A DNA stretch of 5,190 bases from Aquificaceae bacterium (lineage in GTDB: Bacteria; Aquificota; Aquificia; Aquificales; Aquificaceae), in assembly GCA_027014185.1 (NCBI GenBank), contig JALWEK010000027.1, positions 1-5,190 on the forward strand, written 5' to 3'. The notes below the pieces were generated by a model. The model saw only the letters and a program-made list of their open reading frames with translations, did not search any database and was not told the origin of the DNA. Positions within the stretch are counted from its first letter, which is position 1. Each line of letters starts with the position of its first letter. The translations under genes and the position numbers were made by a program. Below are positions 1 to 5,190 of this stretch, in pieces.

Positions 1-994
1 TAGGCTTCTGGCGGGGGCCGGTAGAGGGGGAGAGTTCGCGGCCATACACTCCGCCATAGACGAGTTCATACCTGCAAGACACAGGGGCAAGGTGGACGGT
101 TTTGTGGTGGCTTCTTGGAACGTGGGGAGCGTCCTCGCCTCCGGGGTGGCCATACTCCTCCTGGAGAACTTCAGCGGGGATATAGCTTGGAGGCTCGCCT
201 TCTTCCTGGGAGGTGTTATAGCTCTGCTGGTAGCCTTCGTCCGCAGGAGCGTTCCGGAATCACCCCGCTGGCTCCTCTCCAAAGGCTCGGTGGAGAGGGC
301 GGAGGAGATAGTCGCCGATCTTGAAAAGAGAGCTGGAGGAGTGAATTCTGCTGTGAAGGTGAGGGTTCCCGTCTTCGAAGGGGGGTTGCTGGAAGGCATT
401 CTTTACATTCTGAGGGACTACAGATGGAGGTTCCTCTTCTCGAGCACGCTCAGCTTCACCATACTAACCACCTACTACGGACTTGTAGCCCTCATACCTA
501 TAAGCCTTGCCCCGGCCATGGGTGTACCCTCCGATGAGATCCCGAACCTCTTCCTTATAGGTAGTGTAGGGGGCTTCTTCGGGGGCGTGGTGGTTGCCAT
601 ATTCTCGGATATACTCGGAAGGAAGGCTACCGGGATAGGCATCTCCTTACTATCCGCTCTCGCCACGCTGGCACTCCTTCATCTGGAAAACTTCTACGTT
701 GCCTTCGCAATATACTCGTTCGTCGCCTTCTCTTTTGCGAGCGTAGCCTACGTGAGTGCCATGGAGATATTCCCCTCCCACGTAAGGGCTACCGCTATAG
801 GCCTGATCTCCATAATCGGGAGGATAGGGGGAACGCTGGCCCCTCCTGCACTCACCGCACTGTCCAGCTTTGGCTACGAGTACGGGATATACGGTCTCTT
901 TGGTCTCTGGATGCTAGGGTTCTTGGCCTACGTTGTTTGGGGCATCTTCGGGGTTGAGGCGAGTGGAAAGCCCATAGAGGAGATAACTCAGTAG
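1..994 (+). CDS. MFS transporter, sugar porter / metabolite:H+ symporter type (5'-partial)
   Basis: This is an inner-membrane secondary transporter of the major facilitator superfamily; its substrate cannot be told. The frame is open from base 2 to the TAG at 992-994, giving 330 visible residues, so the true start and about 100 residues (helices 1-3) lie off the left edge. The GTG at 92 is internal and should not be taken as the start. Visible in order are: the end of helix 4 with a Gly-rich GAGRGGE stretch; a loop with E-F-I-P-A and RGK; helices 5 and 6; the PESPRWLLSKG motif that opens the central cytoplasmic loop; helix 7; helix 8 followed by DILGRK (the A-like motif repeated in the second half); helices 9 and 10; EIFPSHVRATAIG; helices 11 and 12; and a tail GKPIEEI like the sugar porter ending. 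These motifs fit the sugar porter and related metabolite:H+ symporter families. It converges with lig, and their stop codons overlap. Family call is firm; substrate is open. Confidence 0.9.
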   Translation, partial: RLLAGAGRGGEFAAIHSAIDEFIPARHRGKVDGFVVASWNVGSVLASGVAILLLENFSGDIAWRLAFFLGGVIALLVAFVRRSVPESPRWLLSKGSVERAEEIVADLEKRAGGVNSAVKVRVPVFEGGLLEGILYILRDYRWRFLFSSTLSFTILTTYYGLVALIPISLAPAMGVPSDEIPNLFLIGSVGGFFGGVVVAIFSDILGRKATGIGISLLSALATLALLHLENFYVAFAIYSFVAFSFASVAYVSAMEIFPSHVRATAIGLISIIGRIGGTLAPPALTALSSFGYEYGIYGLFGLWMLGFLAYVVWGIFGVEASGKPIEEITQ

Positions 995-2739
995 GCTTTG
1001 TACTGTCTCTGCTGGAGGAACATCTCCACTATCTCCTTCTCGGTGGTCGCGTCCTCGGGTCTCTTGTCGAACCTGTACCTTCCGGTGAACCTCGGGAACC
1101 TCAGCCCCAGACCCCTCCCCGGCTTAACCTTGTCCCAGGCACAGGTGTGGACCGGGCTGTAGGTGAGCTCAGCCCCCGTTATCTCGAGAACTAAGAAGGG
1201 TTCGAACCATACGTCCGCCGAGAGTATGGAGTTTACCCTCGGATGCTTGTGGTCTATCCTGTGATCCTTGAGTATCTCGTCGAGTTTCTTGAAGTCGTCC
1301 TCGGTAAAACCAGTTCCCACCTTGCATACCGTCTTGAACTGATCGGTCTCTGGGTCGTAGCATGCCATAAGCAGGGAGCCGAAGTACCCCGTTCTCTGCC
1401 CCTTTCCGTAAAAGGCTCCCACCACAACAAGGTCGAGGGTATCCGCCAGATGGGACTTATAGTCCCTCTTGTACTTGATCCATAAAAAGCCCCTCTTTCC
1501 CGCCTCGTATATGGAGTTCTCAGCAAGGGATTTGCATACCAGACCCTCGCATCCATTCTCGATAGCCTGATGGAAGAATGCTTCCAGATCCTCGACGTTG
1601 TCCACGATCTTCCTGGTTGCAAGGTTTACCCTGTCGGTGATCTTTACTATCTTCTCTAAAGTCTCCCTCCTCTTAGGGTAGGGCTTAAGGGTGAGGTCTT
1701 CCCCGTCTAGGTAGAGTATATCGAATAGGAAGCCGGCAACCGGATACTTGAGGATATGGTAGCGACTTACGTACTTCACCTTCCTGTTCATGAGAACCTG
1801 GAAGGGCTGTATCTGACCGCTCGCGGGATCTATCACCACGCACTCGAGCTCTACGATGAAGTCGTGGGGTATGGACTCCTTTAAAAACTCTATCAGGTCA
1901 GGGAACTGGTGGGTTATGTTTTCAAGCCTTCTCGAATATAGCCAGAACTCGTCCCCCTTCCTGTGGGCCTGTATCCTCTCACCGTCGTATTTGTACTCGG
2001 CCCCGCACTTCCCCCCCAGCTTCTTGAGTATGAGGGAAGGTATAGCCATCCTCTCGGCGAGCATAGGTCTTACCGGTCTTCCCACCTCTATCTTTACTGC
2101 CTTGATACCCTCCAGACCCTTTTCCACGAGAACTTTAGCGACGTATCCGAGGTCCGAGGAAAGGTTGTAAGCCCGCTCTATGTGAACCCTGTTTTTCTGA
2201 TCGCCCGTAAAGGCTACGGCGAGGGCGTCCATCACCGTATTGTCCCCTATCCCGAGCCTCAGCTTCTCCGTTATAGTCCTCAGGAGGTACTTGACCTCCA
2301 GGGGAGTAGCCTTTGAAAGGAGCTTCTTGAAGAGCTCTGACTTCCTCTTGAGGGCCCCAACTCCGGAGGTCTTCGCTATCTCTAAGAGGGTCTCGTAAAC
2401 CTCCTTTACACTTAACCTTTCCTTTGGCTGAAAGCCTTTCTCCTCGTAGAGTTTCTGTCCCGCGTCCCCCAGGTCCCCCAGCTCTACAACCCTCTCTTCA
2501 ACGCTGTGCTCGTCTATCCCGAGGATCTCCGACAGGGCCTTCATGGCGAGCTTCTCTCCAAAGTTGTACTCGAGACCCTTGTACTCGGGCGCTATCCTGC
2601 CCACCGATAGATAGACGACCTCGTCTATAAGCTCTGGAGGGGTTTCCTTAAAGAGCTCCACGAGGAGCCCGGTCATCTGGGTTCTGCTGGTAGTCGCTTC
2701 TATCTTCGCGTAGAACTCAGCGAGTCTCTTATATTCCAC
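988..2739 (-). CDS. lig: ATP-dependent DNA ligase, archaeal/hyperthermophile type
   Basis: Seals nicks in duplex DNA using ATP, through a ligase-AMP and then a DNA-adenylate intermediate, in replication and repair. The 583 residues match the usual archaeal length and look complete. Residues 1 to about 220 form the helical DNA-binding domain, including the TSGVGALKRKSELFKKLL segment. The nucleotidyltransferase core follows, with motif I KYDGER (AMP-accepting Lys250), SRRLENIT (about 269-276), motif III FIVELECVVID (about 294-304, acidic Glu299), motif IV EGLVCK (398-403) and motif V WIKYK (420-424). The OB domain starts near DLVVVGAFYGKGQR and ends with motif VI, RFPRFTGRYR (548-557), then PEDATT. 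The start is GTG at 2737-2739; it is the first start codon after the in-frame stop of the upstream gene, and the MEYKRLAEFY beginning fits the family. It lies 9 bases after the transglutaminase-like gene. ATP ligases of this type are the archaeal replicative form but are also known in Aquificales, beside NAD-dependent LigA. Confidence 0.97.
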   Translation of the reverse strand: MEYKRLAEFYAKIEATTSRTQMTGLLVELFKETPPELIDEVVYLSVGRIAPEYKGLEYNFGEKLAMKALSEILGIDEHSVEERVVELGDLGDAGQKLYEEKGFQPKERLSVKEVYETLLEIAKTSGVGALKRKSELFKKLLSKATPLEVKYLLRTITEKLRLGIGDNTVMDALAVAFTGDQKNRVHIERAYNLSSDLGYVAKVLVEKGLEGIKAVKIEVGRPVRPMLAERMAIPSLILKKLGGKCGAEYKYDGERIQAHRKGDEFWLYSRRLENITHQFPDLIEFLKESIPHDFIVELECVVIDPASGQIQPFQVLMNRKVKYVSRYHILKYPVAGFLFDILYLDGEDLTLKPYPKRRETLEKIVKITDRVNLATRKIVDNVEDLEAFFHQAIENGCEGLVCKSLAENSIYEAGKRGFLWIKYKRDYKSHLADTLDLVVVGAFYGKGQRTGYFGSLLMACYDPETDQFKTVCKVGTGFTEDDFKKLDEILKDHRIDHKHPRVNSILSADVWFEPFLVLEITGAELTYSPVHTCAWDKVKPGRGLGLRFPRFTGRYRFDKRPEDATTEKEIVEMFLQQRQYKAY

Positions 2740-2748
2740 AGGAATAGT

Positions 2749-3789
2749 TTACACCTTGACGATCCTGTAAACGAAGCTGTCGGGTTCGAGGTAGTTGAGG
2801 GCAAATCCGTTCACCTCGGCGTAAGGGTAGCCGAAGAAGGGCATAGGTTTTAAAACCTCCTGCTTGGGCTCGAGGTCCCCGTCCCTGAGCCAGTTGAAGG
2901 CTACCCAGTGGGGGTCCCAGTTCCCGAAGAGGTACCTCTTGGCGAACTCCAGCCTCGGATCTCCCTCTTTTAGCTTCTCCTTCAGCCTCATCTTGGTCAC
3001 GTCCGCGGGATCAACCGGTATCCACCTACCAGCCCAGAACTCCGCCCTGCAGTGTTGAGCTTTGGTTATGTCTTTAGAGCCCTCCTTTATAGATAAGGTC
3101 TTCGACACGTAGGCTGGTCTTACCCTTATACCGAAGACCTCCCTAGCCGGTACACCCACCGCCCTGCAGAGGGCAACGAATACGGAGCTCTGGTCGGCAC
3201 ACTTGCCTCCTATCTTTCCCTCTCTCTCGTAGATCTCTAGCAGGTCGTTCACGTTTCCCGGGCCACAACCCTTGACCTTGGGATCCCTGTACGTGTTTTC
3301 CACGACCCACTCGTATATGGCGTAGGCCTTTTCCAAAAGGGTCTTCTTTCCCTTAGTTATCTCCTCGGCGAGCTCCTTCACCTTCCCAGTCGTGGGCACG
3401 TGAGGGGTTGCCTTTAGATACAGGGCCAGACTTTCAGGAACTCTATAGTTTGCGTCCGTGAGGGGTACAGCTCTCTCCCTGTACCTCGTGGAGAGGAGAA
3501 CGTTTATTCTCTTCTCTTTCCTGTTCCCAAACTCCACGTACAGGGTTGGAGATCTGTAAAGGGGGTCCTGCGTTAGCCTTGCGCTTTCGAAATTTCCCGA
3601 GATGCTTATACCCGTGAGCCTTTGATACTCGGTATTGATCGGTATGGGTAGCCAGAGCCGCGCCTTTCCACCCTCCTTTATCTTCACGCGGTAGGAAAAG
3701 GAAACGTTCCCCTCCGAGGAAAGGGCCAGCTTTGGAAACGCAGCAACAAGGGCGCTGCCGAGCAGAAAACTTCTCCTCGAGAGCTTCAT
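2749..3789 (-). CDS. Transglutaminase-like protein with twin-arginine signal
   Basis: A 346-residue predicted exported protein of the transglutaminase-like superfamily (papain-like Cys-His-Asp fold). The N-terminus has a Tat-type signal: SRRSFLL at residues 4-10, then a hydrophobic stretch to about residue 24. Residues about 28-110 look like a beta-rich N-terminal domain (LWLPIP at 45-50). The core spans about 150-262. Cys197 in GGKCADQSSVF is the likely nucleophile, His246 in AQHCRAEFW the base, and Asp260 in WIPVDPAD the third triad member; all three are intact. The C-terminus, with FFGYPYAEVNG, resembles the end of bacterial proteins of this family. Members may be proteases, amidases or crosslinkers, so the actual substrate is unknown; the peptidoglycan/periplasm side is an inference from the signal. 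ATG at 3787-3789 is backed by a GGAGGT site 6 bases upstream. It sits 47 bases after nuoG and 9 before lig, on the same strand. Confidence 0.9.
   Translation of the reverse strand: MKLSRRSFLLGSALVAAFPKLALSSEGNVSFSYRVKIKEGGKARLWLPIPINTEYQRLTGISISGNFESARLTQDPLYRSPTLYVEFGNRKEKRINVLLSTRYRERAVPLTDANYRVPESLALYLKATPHVPTTGKVKELAEEITKGKKTLLEKAYAIYEWVVENTYRDPKVKGCGPGNVNDLLEIYEREGKIGGKCADQSSVFVALCRAVGVPAREVFGIRVRPAYVSKTLSIKEGSKDITKAQHCRAEFWAGRWIPVDPADVTKMRLKEKLKEGDPRLEFAKRYLFGNWDPHWVAFNWLRDGDLEPKQEVLKPMPFFGYPYAEVNGFALNYLEPDSFVYRIVKV
2752..2756 (-). promoter_or_regulatory. Weak ribosome binding site before lig, inside the upstream gene
   Basis: AGGTG on the minus strand, 12 bases before the GTG start of lig, overlapping the last codons of the transglutaminase-like gene. 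No better site is present in the 9-base gap (ACTATTCCT). With a GTG start and a wide spacing, translation of lig probably depends on coupling to the upstream gene. Confidence 0.4.
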
Positions 3790-3836
3790 CCCTCTACCTC
3801 CCTTGTTTTGTCTTTAATATTAAAAACCTAATTTTT
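3790..3836 (-). promoter_or_regulatory. AT-rich spacer between nuoG and the transglutaminase-like gene
   Basis: This 47-base gap is far more AT-rich than the surrounding genes. It holds a perfect 12-base palindrome, TTTAATATTAAA, at 3813-3824. On the minus strand TAATAT could serve as a -10 element, but no TTGACA-like -35 is seen at 15-17 bases. An AAAAA/TTTTT pairing around TTAGG is too weak to be a convincing intrinsic terminator. It may hold a secondary promoter or operator, or may only be an unstructured leader that exposes the ribosome binding site. Confidence 0.3.
3796..3801 (-). promoter_or_regulatory. Ribosome binding site of the transglutaminase-like gene
   Basis: GGAGGT on the minus strand, 6 bases before the ATG at 3787-3789, within a longer purine run (AAGGGAGGTAGAGGG). 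It is a near-ideal bacterial Shine-Dalgarno site and fixes the start that gives the twin-arginine signal. Confidence 0.85.
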
Positions 3837-5190
3837 CTAAACCCTGTACTCACTCACCTCCCTGTTCTTCTCGTAAAGCTTGGTGAGGTTCTCACTCCTC
3901 CTGGTTATCCAGCTGTTCCTGTAGAGATGGATCTCGGGTCTTAGAGGAGGTGCGGAGTTCCCCTTCAGCACCCTTACCTCTCCTTCCTTGCCTGAGAAGC
4001 TCTCCTCCAGATACCTCCAGAAGGTTATATCATCGAAGGCCCAGGGGAGAAATCTCCTGCCCCTGACCTCACCGAACAGGGTTGTGAAGGATCCCTCGCT
4101 CTCCCCCATCAGAGCCATAGGGATCTTTATGGTGGCCCTTAGGGAGAGCCCAAAGTCATAGGGTGAGGCCACTATCAGATGCTCGAGCTTCTCGGCGAGC
4201 TGTTCTATCGTTTCAGGGGGATAGTATTCTGCAAGATCCTCTCCGAAAACGACCAGGGTGTTTATCTCCCCTTCGAGGGCTCTTTTGACCACCTCATCAA
4301 CGTCGGAGTATATGCCCTTTATCCTCTCGTACATACCGTAAACGTTACCCTCTCTGGGCAGAAGTAAAATCCTGTGCCCCTTCTCCTGTATCTCCCTGAG
4401 CTTATCACCGATCTCTGGATCGCCACCGAAGGATGTAGCATTGACAACTACAATACCCTTCCCTTGAAGTTTCTTGACATCTTCCAGCTCTATCTCCTCA
4501 GGCTCGAACTTCTCATCCCTAACTCCCTTTCCTACCCTGTAAACCTTGCCCTTTGTGTAGTAGGTGAGTACTGTGGCTGTTGAGGTAATGTCTTCTCCCA
4601 CGAAAACGTAGAAGTCAGCCTCTTTTATCTCCTCTATAGTTGGCGGTTTGTAATCCCCGAGTGCCTCTGCGAGCTTGAAGAAGTTCGCTGTCTGGGGAGC
4701 GGTTACGTAGCTGCTCGTAGCCCTCGCTATACTTACAACGCTGTCTATTATCTCGTTGGGCAGGTATCCCGACAGGACGAAGGCTGTTTCCCTCTCGTGG
4801 ACTCCGAGGACAGAGCTCAGCAGGTTCACGAGGTTTCCAACGCTCTCTTCCCTTCCGTGAGCTGAGGGGCTCAGGAGTCTGTCCACGTTTAAAGCGTCGT
4901 ATCCGAAGAATGCCTTGGCGCAGATGTTGAGGTCTTCGGTGGGCTTGGTTCTATAGACCTTTTTCTTGGATCGCCAGTCTCCCACTCCGTACTCTAACTG
5001 GACTTCGCAACCCACGGGACATAGGTTGCAACGTGTGGTCTCCCTCTGGAGGAGCCAGCTCCTCGACCAGAACTTGAAGGGCTTGGAGATTATCGCACCC
5101 ACGGGGCAGACGTGAACGCATATCCCGCACATCTCGCAGGTGGAGGTGTCCATAGGTCTGACGGTGGGAACTATGTTGGAGTCAAAACCT
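3837..5190 (-). CDS. nuoG: NuoG-like iron-sulfur subunit of complex I (N-terminus missing)
   Basis: Carries electrons from the NADH-oxidising module toward the quinone site in the peripheral arm of NADH:quinone oxidoreductase. The frame is open to the right edge. In-window residues begin GFDSNIVPTVRP before the ATG at 5153, which is probably internal because the usual N-terminal [2Fe-2S] and [4Fe-4S] region is absent. Counting from that Met: a ferredoxin-type CEMCGICVHVCPVGA (Cys6, 9, 12, 16); KPFKFWSRSW, typical of NuoG; then CNLCPVGC with Cys42, 45, 49 and a distant Cys78 in LNICAKAFFGYDAL, the C-x2-C-x3-C...C pattern of the extra N7 cluster of some bacterial NuoGs. The remainder (about 80-438) is a molybdopterin-oxidoreductase-like domain without a sign of cofactor use; ESEGSF near 351-356 matches the usual E-x-x-GTF. 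The short tail has ITRRSENL. FdhA or hydrogenase-type relatives share these Cys motifs, so a soluble NAD(P)H-linked enzyme subunit is the main alternative. Family firm, symbol fairly likely. Confidence 0.85.
   Translation of the reverse strand, partial: GFDSNIVPTVRPMDTSTCEMCGICVHVCPVGAIISKPFKFWSRSWLLQRETTRCNLCPVGCEVQLEYGVGDWRSKKKVYRTKPTEDLNICAKAFFGYDALNVDRLLSPSAHGREESVGNLVNLLSSVLGVHERETAFVLSGYLPNEIIDSVVSIARATSSYVTAPQTANFFKLAEALGDYKPPTIEEIKEADFYVFVGEDITSTATVLTYYTKGKVYRVGKGVRDEKFEPEEIELEDVKKLQGKGIVVVNATSFGGDPEIGDKLREIQEKGHRILLLPREGNVYGMYERIKGIYSDVDEVVKRALEGEINTLVVFGEDLAEYYPPETIEQLAEKLEHLIVASPYDFGLSLRATIKIPMALMGESEGSFTTLFGEVRGRRFLPWAFDDITFWRYLEESFSGKEGEVRVLKGNSAPPLRPEIHLYRNSWITRRSENLTKLYEKNREVSEYRV

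Noticed and set aside
92..94. GTG as the start of the MFS gene
   Set aside because: The frame is open upstream to base 2 and encodes typical transporter residues (GAGRGGE, E-F-I-P-A, RGK), so the start lies outside the window.
1169..1622. Minus-strand alternative frames (64 and 122 codons) within lig
   Set aside because: Same strand, shifted frame; the main frame keeps intact ligase motifs through the whole stretch, so there is no sign of a frameshift or nested gene.
1243..2630. Several plus-strand open frames of 68-117 codons inside the ligase gene
   Set aside because: They lie opposite strongly conserved ligase motifs, have no recognisable protein features and no good ribosome sites; they are shadows of the real gene.
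3817..3836. Intrinsic terminator after nuoG
   Set aside because: The only pairing is AAAAA with TTTTT around TTAGG; there is no GC-rich stem.
5151..5153. ATG as the start of the NuoG-like gene
   Set aside because: The frame stays open to the right edge, and a start here would remove the N-terminal cluster domain that the family needs.

Overview
The window (about 5.2 kb, roughly 50-55% GC by eye) is densely coding bacterial DNA, probably from a thermophile of the Aquificales or a similar lineage. This rests on three things. There is an archaeal-type ATP-dependent DNA ligase next to a respiratory complex I NuoG-type subunit. There is a clear bacterial Shine-Dalgarno site. Codon use favours AGG/AGA for Arg and ATA for Ile in Lys/Glu-rich proteins, as is common in thermophiles. 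Archaeal complex I-type enzymes generally lack NuoG, which argues against an archaeon. The lineage is an inference from gene content, not an identification.

Layout. Bases 1-994 (+) hold the C-terminal three quarters of a 12-helix MFS transporter of the sugar porter / metabolite:H+ symporter type, cut by the left edge. It converges on, and overlaps by 7 bases, a minus-strand cluster that reads from the right edge leftwards. First comes a NuoG-like iron-sulfur subunit (3837-5190, N-terminus off the window). After a 47-base AT-rich gap follows a twin-arginine-signal transglutaminase-like protein (2749-3789). After only 9 bases comes a complete ATP-dependent DNA ligase (988-2739). No stretch of 300 bases lacks a gene. 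I see no RNA gene, mobile element or CRISPR array.

The NuoG-like protein would carry electrons through Fe-S clusters in the peripheral arm of a complex I-type or related NAD(P)H-linked enzyme. The transglutaminase-like protein is predicted to be exported and the ligase seals DNA nicks, so these three tightly packed genes do not form an obvious pathway. They probably share a transcript because the genome is compact.

I found no undescribed multi-gene system. The points most worth a second look are an additional ferredoxin-type CxxCxxCxxxC motif in the NuoG-like protein, which most complex I NuoG proteins lack, and the Tat-signal transglutaminase-like gene lodged between nuoG and lig.
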